A program made the position numbers and the translations under genes. Source: Nitrospinota bacterium (GTDB taxonomy: Bacteria > Nitrospinota > Nitrospinia > Nitrospinales > VA-1). From it: a stretch of DNA of 64,000 nt. A model generated the notes under the pieces. The model was not told the origin of the DNA and did not search any database. It saw nothing but the letters and a program-made list of their open reading frames with translations. The stretch spans positions 62,001 through 126,000 of the forward strand of contig JAQCGX010000002.1 of the NCBI GenBank assembly GCA_027619975.1, read 5' to 3'. Shown piece after piece: positions 1 through 8,345 of the stretch; position 1 is the first letter of the stretch, and each line of letters begins with the position of its first letter.

Positions 1-1144
1 TAAAAATATCGCGCTTCTAAAAGAATCCTCTAATAGAGTTTTGGTGATAGCTGTGGCGACCGCCTTAAAACCACTGATAAAAAATAATATTGCAGTCGAT
101 TTTGTGGTTGCTGTGGACCCGGAGGAATCCACTCTTCAGTTCTTTGATTTTGAAAATATTTCGCAAAATACCTGGCTGGTTTTTGATCCCTGTGTCCCTG
201 CTTCTGTTGTAAATAAATTTCCAGACAGGAAAATACGGATTGATTCTGGAGTATACCTTTCCCGTTGGCTTGCCTGCAGGCTGGAAGAAGATAACTTTTT
301 GGGGAAAACTCTTTCCGTTGCCCATGCGGCGTTTCTTTTGGCCCGCTATCTTGGATGCAGTCCAATTATTTTGACGGGTCAGGATTTGTCATTCAGTCAA
401 AGTCGCTTACATTGCGCCGACTCCCATTATGATCAAACTCGAAAAGATAAAATTGGTTCGAGACACCCTTTTAAGGAACTCGATGATAATAAATTTGATG
501 AATTTTCGTCTTCTTTTAAAGCCGTCAAGAATATATTTGGAAAGGAAGTCGATACGACATCGGCTTTAAATGCCTATAAAGATGTATTTGCAGATTAAGT
601 GAATGGCCAGACCTCAATTTATAATGCAACCGAAGGGGGACTTCCCATATCCGGCGCTCCCAATATAACTCTCCGCGAAGCAATAAATACGTTCTGTTCT
701 GATAATAATAGATCTCGAATTAATGCGCTGTCAATTGATGTCCCAAAGCCAAAGCAATTGGAGACTATTCATTCGGAACTGATCAAACAATCGGAACTAT
801 TCGACAAAATTAGTCAGAATACCCAGAAAATGCAATCAACTTATAGAGTGTCTGACGCCATGACTGATGACCTTAAGAAAAAATTTGTCGGGAAAATGGA
901 TAAATTTTATCAATTTATTTTGGATCAGCCGGATACACTGAAGTTAATGCAAGGCTATTCGTATCTGGGGTTTATCGAATGGAATCAGTAAAGCAGTCGG
1001 ATTTCTCTGAAAGAAACAATGGGCGAGGAATCTGAAATTCTTGCAGATAAGTTTATTAGAGATAAAAAATTTTTGGATATCCTGGGGGAAACGGCTGATT
1101 CTTTAAGAAACGCCTTCAAGAAAATGGCCAGCGAGATCAATTAA
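1..1144 (+). pseudogene. Maf/DUF115 (MptE-like) flagellin-modification protein, 3' part, two in-frame stops
   Basis: The reading frame is open from the left edge, so the true start lies outside the window. The protein contains a GQDLSFS segment and, further on, NATEGG, both typical of the Maf / 6-hydroxymethylpterin pyrophosphokinase MptE-like (DUF115) family, linked to flagellin glycosylation with nonulosonic acids. The frame is interrupted by TAA at 596-598 and again at 989-991, yet the same frame continues with family-like sequence on both sides and ends at TAA 1142-1144. No frameshift is needed to join the three pieces. The NATEGG segment, normally internal, lies just after the first stop. 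I read this as one gene disabled by two nonsense changes; sequencing error or readthrough are alternatives. Family call is confident, functional status is not. Confidence 0.75.
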
Positions 1145-1152
1145 AAATTCAA

Positions 1153-2139
1153 TTATAACCTCACGGCCTCCAGCAAGCTGGCGCCATGATCCAAAGTGAA
1201 CCGCTTTATGGAACCAAATCCTGCACCTTTAAGGAGCGTTTCAGTCTCCTTGAAGGTGTACGTTTTTCCGGTGGCAGTGAACATCAACATGGTCAATGAA
1301 AATAAGGCGGCATCATAAGGTTCCGTCCTATTTTCATTGAGGAAAAGGTCCACAAGAAGAAACCTCCCCCCTTTTTCCAGGGAGCGATGAATCTTCTTAA
1401 AGAGAAGCCTGTTTTCTTTTGGATTATAAATATGCAGGATATTGGAAAAGAGAACGGTGTCAAACCCCTTTCCATAATCCGTCTGGAAGAGGTCACCTTC
1501 CATAAAAGTGAAGCGGGAAAATACGGGCGAAGTCTCTAGAATCTTTTTAGCCACTTGAATAGTGACTGGCCGGTCAAACAAAGTGGCGGTTGCTTTTTTA
1601 TCCTTTCGCAGTATAGCGGCACTGTAAGAACCCGGCCCTCCCCCAAGATCAAGCAATCGTCTAACCGGTTTGCCTGCAACGCAGGTAGCCAGCTTGGCCG
1701 AGTAGAATGCACTTCTTTCATGCATTGCGTGGGTGAAATACCATCTAAAGTCGGCATCATCTTCCCCTTCGTGCGGTGACGGGTTCCGCCCACTGCGGAC
1801 TATTTCCAACAAGTTAGCCCACTCTTGACGGTTTTCCGAGCGCAATTTCACCATGCCCTTTTTATAATGAGGGCTGGATTCGCACAGATGTTTGTAGGTC
1901 TCAGGTGTATTTTTAAACTGAGTTTTGATTTTGGAAAGAGCCCCGATCGCTACTAATGCATTCAGAAGCATTTCCGTTTCCAACGGCTGGCTGTTAGCTT
2001 TATTAGCGATCGCTCGCACTGAAAGGGATTTATTATCAATGATGGAGAAGATTCTCAACTCCAAAGCCGCCAATAATAAATTGGCCTCCTCCAGTTGGTC
2101 TATTTTTTCTATTATCTGTTTGAAGGTGAGCAGAGGCAT
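1153..2139 (-). CDS. SAM-dependent O-methyltransferase (family 2, with dimerisation domain)
   Basis: A 328-residue protein. The N-terminal ~100 residues look like the winged-helix dimerisation domain of plant/bacterial O-methyltransferases (segments such as LLLAALELRIFSII). The C-terminal half has the SAM-binding motif LDLGGGPGSYS near residue 165, followed by an acidic residue after the second strand (ATLFDRP) and a late LLVDLFLNE strand. Length fits the hydroxyneurosporene / BchU / acetylserotonin methyltransferase group. The substrate cannot be told from the sequence. It is convergent with the broken Maf gene on its left and has no obvious operon partner. The ATG start is taken because it precedes the dimerisation helices. 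Confidence 0.8.
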   Translation of the reverse strand: MPLLTFKQIIEKIDQLEEANLLLAALELRIFSIIDNKSLSVRAIANKANSQPLETEMLLNALVAIGALSKIKTQFKNTPETYKHLCESSPHYKKGMVKLRSENRQEWANLLEIVRSGRNPSPHEGEDDADFRWYFTHAMHERSAFYSAKLATCVAGKPVRRLLDLGGGPGSYSAAILRKDKKATATLFDRPVTIQVAKKILETSPVFSRFTFMEGDLFQTDYGKGFDTVLFSNILHIYNPKENRLLFKKIHRSLEKGGRFLLVDLFLNENRTEPYDAALFSLTMLMFTATGKTYTFKETETLLKGAGFGSIKRFTLDHGASLLEAVRL

Positions 2140-2232
2140 TGTGTTAAATTATTTTAATTCAAAAAGGAAATAGAATCTCTGTCTATGACAATTGAATTTA
2201 GACCGAGGAATTAATATCACCTGATTTTTGGC

Positions 2233-2270
2233 AAAAAAATACCGGATCTCTGGAGAGGCCCGGTATTTCT
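2233..2270 (-). terminator. Rho-independent terminator after the lipoprotein/TlpA-like operon
   Basis: Perfect 8-bp inverted repeat AATACCGG (2238-2245) and CCGGTATT (2260-2267) with a 14-nt loop. Read on the minus strand the stem runs straight into a T-rich tract (complement of 2233-2239), as expected for an intrinsic terminator about 100 nt downstream of the minus-strand gene ending at 2368. The plus-strand side has only a weak T-rich run. Confidence 0.75.
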
Positions 2271-2367
2271 TTGGTTGCCACCAAGATCCAGGAACCAAAG
2301 TCAGGCTCCTGAAAAAAATATATTTTATAAATTACAATTTTATGGGTTGCCTTGTCAACACAAAGGA

Positions 2368-3024
2368 TTACTCATTGAGTAAAATTTTTAAACTTTCTTC
2401 AAGGCCTTGCTCCGATCCAAAGAGTTTATGCCTGAGAATGCCTCTTTTGTCGATAAGGATAGTTGACGGTGTGCCCCGCAATCCATAAGCCTCAAAGGTG
2501 TGTGCGTCATATTTTTTTTGTTTTAAATACGCCTTTACCTGACTGACGATCAAGGTTTGGGTTTTGTCTGGAAGCGAATCAAAATTTTCAATATCGCGAT
2601 GGATTATTTTCTGAATTCTGTCAGGGGATATTTCCGGCGGGTTCTTTTCTAATTTGTCCCAGGCCACAGGAAACGGAATCGAGTATTGCAGGCGATTGTA
2701 ATTTAGTAAATTTGCTTGTGCCATCGCGGCGAGGGTTTCTCCGATGACTTCTCCGTTGGTTAATAGTTTTTTCAAGTTTTCCAGGTTATTTTTATCGAAG
2801 TCTTCGAAGGCGGTGGCCAAACCCCATAGCGCCAGAGCTTGATCCTGGTATTTATTGTAAATATCAATGATCTCTGGAAATCCATGAATAAAACAGCCCG
2901 GACAATTTACCTGGAAAAATTTAATCAGAATTACTTTCCCGCTTTCCTTCTCGATGGTGGAAGGTTTTCCCTGAGCCCAGCAATCCACTACCAACTCCGG
3001 AGCTTTCTCGTTAACTTTTGACAT
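2368..3024 (-). CDS. TlpA/AhpC-like thioredoxin-fold protein
   Basis: A 218-residue protein with a thioredoxin fold: an N-terminal VILIKFFQVNCPGC segment (about residues 30-43) has a CxxC-like pair CPGC, and near the C-terminus is a cis-proline-type segment (GLRGTPSTILID). Between them is a large helical insertion of about 90 residues, longer than in ordinary TlpA proteins. No signal peptide or lipobox is seen, so it may act in the cytoplasm, which is unusual for TlpA relatives. Its start overlaps the end of the upstream lipoprotein gene by 14 nt, so the two are probably co-transcribed. A redox or peroxiredoxin-like role is inferred from the fold. Confidence 0.75.
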   Translation of the reverse strand: MSKVNEKAPELVVDCWAQGKPSTIEKESGKVILIKFFQVNCPGCFIHGFPEIIDIYNKYQDQALALWGLATAFEDFDKNNLENLKKLLTNGEVIGETLAAMAQANLLNYNRLQYSIPFPVAWDKLEKNPPEISPDRIQKIIHRDIENFDSLPDKTQTLIVSQVKAYLKQKKYDAHTFEAYGLRGTPSTILIDKRGILRHKLFGSEQGLEESLKILLNE

Positions 3025-3838
3025 TTCTGTTCTCTTCCTGAATTTTTTTCATCATAAGATCAATCGTTCGTTTAATGGAATCGGGTGGATTCTTCTCCAG
3101 GGCTTGATTCAGAATATAGAGCGCCCTGCTCTTCTCACCTTTTTTATTATGGATAATTCCCAACATAACATGGGACATCATCCACTTGTCACCCTTTGGG
3201 AAATGTTTCCTGACAGCTTCGAGGTGTTTGATTGCCTCGGAATATTTTCTTAATTTGTAATAAACGCTTGCCAGACCAAAATGAATATTGTCTTTTAGGG
3301 CAATGGGGGGATTGGCTTGCAATGCCACATTGAATTTATGCATGCTTTGTTTCAACTTGCCATCCTTTAGATAATTGATGGCGGCGGTGTAATCTCCCTT
3401 GGAAAATTTCTTTATGGGTTGTGACCTGACGGCTTCTAATGTCGTGAGTCTGGATTTCAGGAAGTTATGAGAAAGGTTAAGTTTGTCTAATTCCTTTTTC
3501 AATTGCTCCTGTTGCAATTTTTGAAATTGTATCCTGGCCTGTAAATCATTTTCCAGAGATTCCGTTTTTTGAATGGATTGTCTTAAAGTGGAACCAAATG
3601 CCTGGCTTTTATTATTGAGGTCTTGCTGGTTTAAATAGAGGCTTTCCACCTCACTGGAAATACTAACCAGCGTTTCCTGGCGGTCTTTTCGCAATTCCAG
3701 CTCGTATTCATCCGGGGGAATCCAGGCATACATTTCCGTGGGATTCACGGCAGTTTCTTTAATAACCGGTGTTGTGGAACAACCGATAGAGAAAAGTGCT
3801 AAAATGCTTAAAATGGAGATATAAAAATATCTTTTCAT
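3011..3838 (-). CDS. TPR-containing outer-membrane lipoprotein
   Basis: A 275-residue protein starting with a short basic N-terminus, a hydrophobic stretch and the lipobox FSIGC at residues 16-20, so it is a predicted lipoprotein with Cys20 as the acylated residue. Residues 60-140 are rich in Q, E, K and L and look like a coiled coil; residues 145-260 hold TPR-like repeats (GDYTAAINYLKDG, RKYSEAIKHLEAV, GEKSRALYILNQAL). This coiled-coil plus TPR order resembles YbgF/CpoB, but no Tol-Pal genes adjoin it. It is the first gene of a two-gene minus-strand unit with the thioredoxin-fold gene. Confidence 0.75.
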   Translation of the reverse strand: MKRYFYISILSILALFSIGCSTTPVIKETAVNPTEMYAWIPPDEYELELRKDRQETLVSISSEVESLYLNQQDLNNKSQAFGSTLRQSIQKTESLENDLQARIQFQKLQQEQLKKELDKLNLSHNFLKSRLTTLEAVRSQPIKKFSKGDYTAAINYLKDGKLKQSMHKFNVALQANPPIALKDNIHFGLASVYYKLRKYSEAIKHLEAVRKHFPKGDKWMMSHVMLGIIHNKKGEKSRALYILNQALEKNPPDSIKRTIDLMMKKIQEENRNVKS

Positions 3839-3916
3839 TTCAGATAAAGTATTCTTTAGTTACTGTTTCTTCTATTTTACATAAAAACTCCTTAAAAAAC
3901 AAATACTTATAATATT

Positions 3917-4816
3917 ATGCAAGATTACTACACCCTTCTTGGCGTTGAGCGCGATGCTTCAGAGGATCAGATCAAGAAAGCTTATAGAAAAATGGCGATG
4001 AAGTATCATCCCGATCAAAATAAAGATAATCCTCAGGCCGAGGAGAAGTTTAAACAGATTGCCGAAGCTTATGCGGTTTTGAGTAATAAGAAAAAGAAAC
4101 AGCAATACGACCAGTTCGGCGCTGAGGGATTCAAGAAAAAGTTTTCCCAGGAAGATATTTTTCGAGATTTTGACCCCAACGACCTATTCAATGCCTTCGG
4201 TGCCCAATTTGGCGGTGGCGATCCTTTTCAAAGCATTCACGAAATGTTTTCCGGTGGCGGGCGGGGATTCAGTTCCGGCGGAAGGCCGCAAAATATCAAG
4301 GGAGAAGATCTGGAATCTCATTTGGCGATAACCTTTGAAGAAGCCGCCCTTGGAGCCGAAAAGAGAATCACCATCCAGAAAGGAGGCAGACGCGAGGAAA
4401 CTGCAATAAAAATCCCTGCCGGAATGGGGAATGGAAAGAAATTGCGTTTGAAGGGAAAAGGCAACCCCAGCCAATTTGGTGGGCCAGCGGGGGATTTGTA
4501 TATAAAGATCCGGGTAGAGCCGCATCCTACTTTTCACCGGGAGGGTGATGATATAGTGGTGGATTTGGAAATCAACCTGACCGACGCTTTGCTGGGAACA
4601 ACCACAGAAGTTCCTACCCTGACTGGCCCCAAAAACCTGAAAATTCCAGCAGGAACCCAAAGTCACTCCAAACTGCGATTGAAGGGGTTGGGTGTTCCAA
4701 ATGCCTCGGGAACCGGTAAAGGCGATCAGATGGTGCGGATAATAGTTAAGATTCCCAAAGAATTGACGGAAGAGCAACAGGAAATCGTTCACACCCTTAA
4801 AAACACCGGGATATAA
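3917..4816 (+). CDS. cbpA: DnaJ-class co-chaperone without zinc finger (CbpA type)
   Basis: A 299-residue Hsp40. The J domain spans residues 1-66 with the HPD motif at 32-34, which stimulates DnaK ATPase. A Gly/Phe-rich linker follows (about 67-130), then two beta-sandwich substrate-binding domains ([18 protein letters not shown] and [16 protein letters not shown] are the signature segments). There is no CxxCxGxG zinc-finger block, so this is a type II, CbpA/DnaJ2-like protein rather than canonical DnaJ. It is transcribed divergently from the lipoprotein gene, from an AT-rich 78-bp spacer. The symbol is by architecture. Confidence 0.9.
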   Translation: MQDYYTLLGVERDASEDQIKKAYRKMAMKYHPDQNKDNPQAEEKFKQIAEAYAVLSNKKKKQQYDQFGAEGFKKKFSQEDIFRDFDPNDLFNAFGAQFGGGDPFQSIHEMFSGGGRGFSSGGRPQNIKGEDLESHLAITFEEAALGAEKRITIQKGGRREETAIKIPAGMGNGKKLRLKGKGNPSQFGGPAGDLYIKIRVEPHPTFHREGDDIVVDLEINLTDALLGTTTEVPTLTGPKNLKIPAGTQSHSKLRLKGLGVPNASGTGKGDQMVRIIVKIPKELTEEQQEIVHTLKNTGI

Positions 4817-4866
4817 TGAGCAAAATTCTAATTTGGGAAGATCAAGGTATACAGCAACCTCTATTT

Positions 4867-4940
4867 TAAATCCCCCCGGCCCCCTTCTCAGAAGGGGGAG
4901 AAATTTATTCCCCCTTTATAAAGGGGGTTAGGGGGATTTT
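4867..4940. repeat. G/C-run palindromic intergenic repeat
   Basis: About 74 bp built from nested inverted repeats: outer arms AATCCCCC and GGGGGATT, and two inner hairpins, CCCCCTTCTCAGAAGGGGG and CCCCCTTTATAAAGGGGG. Related but shorter copies occur at 47724-47754 and 48014-48050, all between genes. It looks like a dispersed REP/MITE-type palindrome rather than a gene. It lies between the co-chaperone and ferredoxin genes and could also act as a transcription barrier. Confidence 0.7.
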
Positions 4941-5016
4941 ATGAGAATTTTTCGAAAAACTTTTAACAATAATAAAGAAAATCAAAATGGGTTTTCCTTG
5001 AGGAGATAGAACAGCT

Positions 5017-5313
5017 ATGGCTCGTATCATTTTCAAACCGGATAATATTACCCACGAAGTGGAGGACGGAACGCCTCTGATTGAATGCAGTGAAGAAGTG
5101 GATATTTCGCTCACTTTTGGATGCACAGAAGGAACCTGCGGCGTTTGTGAACTGACCGTGTTGGAAGGAATGGAGAATCTTTCCCGCATCAATGAAGAGG
5201 AAAAAGATTATCTTTTAGAGGAGGACCTGGAAGCGGGCATGCGCCTGGGGTGCCAATTGAAAGTCCGCAAGGGCGAAGTGGTCCTCACCTGGAAGGGCAA
5301 CCGGGCGAAGTGA
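5017..5313 (+). CDS. 2Fe-2S ferredoxin (plant/adrenodoxin-like fold)
   Basis: A 98-residue protein. The cluster ligands are visible as C-x4-C-x2-C in GCTEGTCGVC (about residues 36-45) plus a distal cysteine in RLGCQLKV near residue 79, the spacing of chloroplast-type and xylene-monooxygenase-type 2Fe-2S ferredoxins. It is a stand-alone electron carrier; no partner reductase or oxygenase adjoins it. A GAGGAG ribosome-binding site lies about ten bases before the ATG. Electron-transfer role is secure from the motif; the partner is unknown. Confidence 0.9.
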   Translation: MARIIFKPDNITHEVEDGTPLIECSEEVDISLTFGCTEGTCGVCELTVLEGMENLSRINEEEKDYLLEEDLEAGMRLGCQLKVRKGEVVLTWKGNRAK

Positions 5314-5327
5314 AGGAATAAAAAAGA

Positions 5328-5891
5328 ATGGATTCTATGAATGCCATATCTGAAGATTCGGCACTTAAATTCTGTGAGCTTTGTAACTGGGTATATGAGT
5401 CTTGGGTTACGCACAAGATTATCTTCGATAAAAACAAAAACCCTGATGCTAATATTAGGAAAGTGGCATACTTTGCACAAAGGCTACCCGATATCACCCA
5501 AAAATACTCGCTCCTACAAATCTGTAAGCTTCATGATCCAGCCATTCAAGGAAAATCCCCTAATCTTACAATCGACTATATAGTACGTTTCGGAGATTGG
5601 GGAGAAGAAGAACCTCGGGTTACGAAAATCGTACAGGAACTTTCTGAGTTTTATAAGAAGCTTAAACCAGCTCGTGACAAGATTCTGGCCCATAATGATT
5701 ACGAGACGCACACGCTTAACACCATTCAGGGCGTGTTTCCAGAAGGCCTGGATAATAAATATTTTAAAACTTTGCAGGAGTTAGTCAAAGCAGTCAGTGA
5801 GAAGTGGCTCTCGAATCCTATATATCCGTTCAATGATCTTGCAGATGCCGAAGAGTTTCTTGAATTGCTAAATCGAAGTCCTAAATTTTAA
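5328..5891 (+). CDS. AbiU2-like HEPN-domain protein
   Basis: A 187-residue, helical, soluble protein starting 14 nt after the ferredoxin gene. The middle contains LHDPAIQGKSPNLTIDYIV, and the C-terminal half has ARDKILAHND, an R-x5-H arrangement typical of HEPN ribonuclease-type domains and close to the AbiU2 family of abortive-infection proteins. No nucleotidyltransferase partner or toxin-antitoxin mate is next to it; the next gene is convergent. Codon use is AT-rich and unlike the GC-richer gene that follows, so recent acquisition is possible. Assignment to the HEPN/AbiU2 superfamily is by motif and moderately sure; an actual defence role is inference. Confidence 0.6.
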   Translation: MDSMNAISEDSALKFCELCNWVYESWVTHKIIFDKNKNPDANIRKVAYFAQRLPDITQKYSLLQICKLHDPAIQGKSPNLTIDYIVRFGDWGEEEPRVTKIVQELSEFYKKLKPARDKILAHNDYETHTLNTIQGVFPEGLDNKYFKTLQELVKAVSEKWLSNPIYPFNDLADAEEFLELLNRSPKF

Positions 5892-5902
5892 ATCTAAACA
5901 AA

Positions 5903-6595
5903 CTATTTGCCTTTCGTCCTCCACCGCCAATCCTTCGGATCATCTGTTCCCGGTTCCCACAGAAATTCCTTTTCATTCATGGTGGACGCCGTCCAACGGC
6001 TGAACACGAACAAGGCATCGGATAGCCGGTTGATGTAGGCCAGCAGATTGGCCTCGATTTCCTCGGCGCGGCTCAAACCCACAATGTCTCTTTCCGCCCT
6101 TCTGCAAACCGTCCGACATTGGTGCAGAAATGCGTTGACGTGACTGCCCCCCGGCAGGACAAAACTGTTCAGAGGTGTCAGTTCCTCGTTCATGGCGTCG
6201 ATCACCTTTTCCAGCCACGTCACGTTTTGCTCAGACACCGCAGGCATACTGTTCTTGGGAGCGGATTTCGGATCGGTCGCAAGAATACTGCCAATATCAA
6301 ACAACCGTTGTTGAATGTTTTGTAAAATCGTTTCTAATTTGTCGCGGCGCACGGATTCGGGTTTTTCCAGATTGAAGCATCTCACGATGCCAACCAGACT
6401 GTTGAGTTCGTCCACGGTTCCATAAGCCCGGACCCTTGGGTGGTCCTTCCCGATTTGCTTTCCATAGGCCAGGGAAGTCTCTCCTTTATCGCCGGTTTTA
6501 GTGTAAACCTTGTTGATTTTAACCATTGCCTCCCCGGTGGGTTGATCGACTCGGTTGTTTCCCTTCACTATGAGCCGGGCCGTTTTCTGATTCAA
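5903..6595 (-). CDS. ATP:cob(I)alamin adenosyltransferase (PduO type)
   Basis: Converts cob(I)alamin to adenosylcobalamin using ATP. The family signature VYTKTGDKGETSL is near residues 30-42, followed by RVRAYGTVDELNS; later come the conserved FVLPGG and CRRAERD segments of the ATP-binding helical bundle. The frame opens at a TTG (6595) with a good GGGAG eight bases upstream; an internal ATG at 6526 starts right before the family core but has its GGAGG only two bases away. I keep the TTG start but the shorter form is possible. It is convergent with the HEPN gene and divergent from the pyrimidine operon. Confidence 0.9.
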   Translation of the reverse strand: MNQKTARLIVKGNNRVDQPTGEAMVKINKVYTKTGDKGETSLAYGKQIGKDHPRVRAYGTVDELNSLVGIVRCFNLEKPESVRRDKLETILQNIQQRLFDIGSILATDPKSAPKNSMPAVSEQNVTWLEKVIDAMNEELTPLNSFVLPGGSHVNAFLHQCRTVCRRAERDIVGLSRAEEIEANLLAYINRLSDALFVFSRWTASTMNEKEFLWEPGTDDPKDWRWRTKGK

Positions 6596-6657
6596 TTGTA
6601 CTCTCCCTTCATTTTAATTAAAACCATAATAATTGGGGCCTTAGACCGTCATTTTGC

Positions 6658-6686
6658 TTGACAGAATGGGGATGATTTATTATTCT
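6658..6686 (+). promoter_or_regulatory. Sigma-70-type promoter of the pyr operon
   Basis: TTGACA at 6658-6663 and TATTCT at 6681-6686 with 17 nt between them. Transcription would start near 6693, placing the PyrR-binding region and the terminator in a leader of about 165 nt before pyrR. Confidence 0.6.
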
Positions 6687-6709
6687 GTAAGGAGATAGAA
6701 AAACCTTTA

Positions 6710-6809
6710 AAGCGGTCCGGTGAGGCTGCCAAGGGAGAGTCCGGATGAAAAAATGGCGAATTGATTACGCACCTCCTGAACGGGACTAACCTGTGGGAGG
6801 TATTTTTTT
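6710..6809 (+). promoter_or_regulatory. PyrR-responsive attenuator leader (binding loop and terminator)
   Basis: The leader contains GGTCCGGTGAGGCTGCC at 6715-6731, matching the PyrR binding-loop core (UCCxGxGAGGCU), followed by a second AGTCCGG at 6739-6745. Downstream is an intrinsic terminator: ACCTCC (6771-6776) pairs with GGAGGT (6796-6801), then a T run at 6803-6809. GGACT (6783-6787) can pair with the earlier AGTCC, giving a plausible alternative antiterminator fold. In the established mechanism, UMP-bound PyrR stabilises the binding loop and so favours termination. The first gene downstream encodes PyrR itself, which supports the call. Confidence 0.85.
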
Positions 6810-6859
6810 ACCTTCCTTCCGAGATTCATCCCTCCTGATTGATTTTTTTTGAATAATTA

Positions 6860-7396
6860 ATGAATTCCATCGTTCTCAATTCAAGCGACGTGTCACGGGC
6901 GATGACCCGGATCGCGCACGAGATTCTCGAAAAAAACAAAGGCGTTGATAATATCGTGCTGGTGGGCATTCGCACCCGGGGTGCGACTTTATCGAAACGG
7001 TTGCAGGAAAAAATTTCAGACATTGAGAATGTGGCCGTAGACCTGGGAGTTTTAGATATCACTCTATACAGAGATGATATTGGACCGGGGAAGAAAAATC
7101 CCATCTTGAAGAAAACCGAGATCCCCTTTTCCATCGAAGGAAAGGACGTGATCTTGTGCGACGATGTATTGTTTACAGGGAGGACCATTCGGGCGGCTTT
7201 CGATGCTCTGATGGACTTTGGCCGACCGGCCTCCATTCAACTGGCCGTTTTGATAGACAGGGGTCACAGGGAATTGCCCATCCGTCCGGATTATGTCGGT
7301 AAGAACATCCCCACATCCAAAAACATGAGAATCCAGGTCCAACTGAAGGAAGACGATCAGGGAGAGGATCAGGTGGTCATCGTTGACCAGGAATAA
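6860..7396 (+). CDS. pyrR: PyrR bifunctional attenuation regulator / uracil phosphoribosyltransferase
   Basis: A 178-residue protein with the phosphoribosyltransferase fold. The PRPP-binding loop is [18 protein letters not shown] (about residues 94-111), and [15 protein letters not shown] and [19 protein letters not shown]-like segments are characteristic of PyrR rather than of Upp. PyrR binds pyr mRNA when UMP is high and blocks expression. It is the first gene after the attenuator leader and is followed 13 nt later by pyrB. Length matches the family. Confidence 0.95.
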   Translation: MNSIVLNSSDVSRAMTRIAHEILEKNKGVDNIVLVGIRTRGATLSKRLQEKISDIENVAVDLGVLDITLYRDDIGPGKKNPILKKTEIPFSIEGKDVILCDDVLFTGRTIRAAFDALMDFGRPASIQLAVLIDRGHRELPIRPDYVGKNIPTSKNMRIQVQLKEDDQGEDQVVIVDQE

Positions 7397-7409
7397 TGAG
7401 AGTGAGTCC

Positions 7410-8345
7410 ATGACCCTTAGCGTGAAGCATATCTTGGGGACCCGTGATTTGAAACGAGAGGATATTCAACTCATCCTGGATACGGCGGATTCCTTTAAAG
7501 AGATATCCACCCGGCAGATCAAAAAGGTTCCCACCTTGCGCGGGCGGACGGTGATCAACTTGTTTTTTGAACCCAGCACCCGGACGCGAACGTCCTTTGA
7601 AATTGCCGGCAAACGATTGAGTGCGGATGTGATCAATATTTCAGGCTCGACCAGCAGTGCGGTGAAGGGAGAAAATTTGATAGACAGCGCCCGCAACCTG
7701 GAAGCGATGAACCCTGATATTCTGGTCGTTCGTCATGAAAGTTCCGGCGCGGCTGCGCTTTTAACGCAATTTGTGAAAGGCCCGGTGATCAACGCCGGCG
7801 ATGGGGCGCACGAGCACCCCACCCAGGCCCTGCTGGACCTGTTGACCATCCGCGAAAAAATCGGGTCGCTGGAAGGGTTGAAGGTTGCCATCGTGGGAGA
7901 TATCACGCATAGCCGGGTTGCGCGATCCAATATATTTGCCATGCAAACGATGGGAATGAAGGTGATCGTTGTCGGTCCTTCCACCATGATGCCCGTAGAA
8001 ATGTCCCGTTTGGGCGTGGACGTGGCATATGATCTGGAAAAATCAATTCGCGATGTGGACGTGATCATGGTGCTGAGGATTCAAGCCGAAAGGCAGAACA
8101 AATACAACCTCGCCAGTCTGAGGGAATACTCCAACCTGTTTTGTATAACGACCGAAATACTCAAAAAAGCCAAAGAAGACGTGTTAATCATTCATCCGGG
8201 ACCCGTCAATCGGGGGGTAGAAATCGCATTGGACGTTATGGAAGGTCCGCACTCTCTGATTTTGAACCAGGTCACCAATGGTGTTGCCGTGAGAATGGCG
8301 CTTATGTACCTGCTTTTAGGAGGCAGCGATGAAGACCTTAATTAA
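7410..8345 (+). CDS. pyrB: Aspartate carbamoyltransferase catalytic subunit
   Basis: A 311-residue protein making N-carbamoyl-aspartate from carbamoyl phosphate and aspartate. The carbamoyl-phosphate loop FEPSTRTRTSFE is present, as are HPTQALLDLLTI and the HPGPVNRGVEI segment near the C-terminus. I chose the ATG at 7410, because an upstream in-frame TTG at 7383 lies inside pyrR. No pyrI regulatory-subunit gene is nearby, so control is presumably through PyrR attenuation. The 3' end overlaps pyrC by 17 nt. Confidence 0.95.
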   Translation: MTLSVKHILGTRDLKREDIQLILDTADSFKEISTRQIKKVPTLRGRTVINLFFEPSTRTRTSFEIAGKRLSADVINISGSTSSAVKGENLIDSARNLEAMNPDILVVRHESSGAAALLTQFVKGPVINAGDGAHEHPTQALLDLLTIREKIGSLEGLKVAIVGDITHSRVARSNIFAMQTMGMKVIVVGPSTMMPVEMSRLGVDVAYDLEKSIRDVDVIMVLRIQAERQNKYNLASLREYSNLFCITTEILKKAKEDVLIIHPGPVNRGVEIALDVMEGPHSLILNQVTNGVAVRMALMYLLLGGSDEDLN

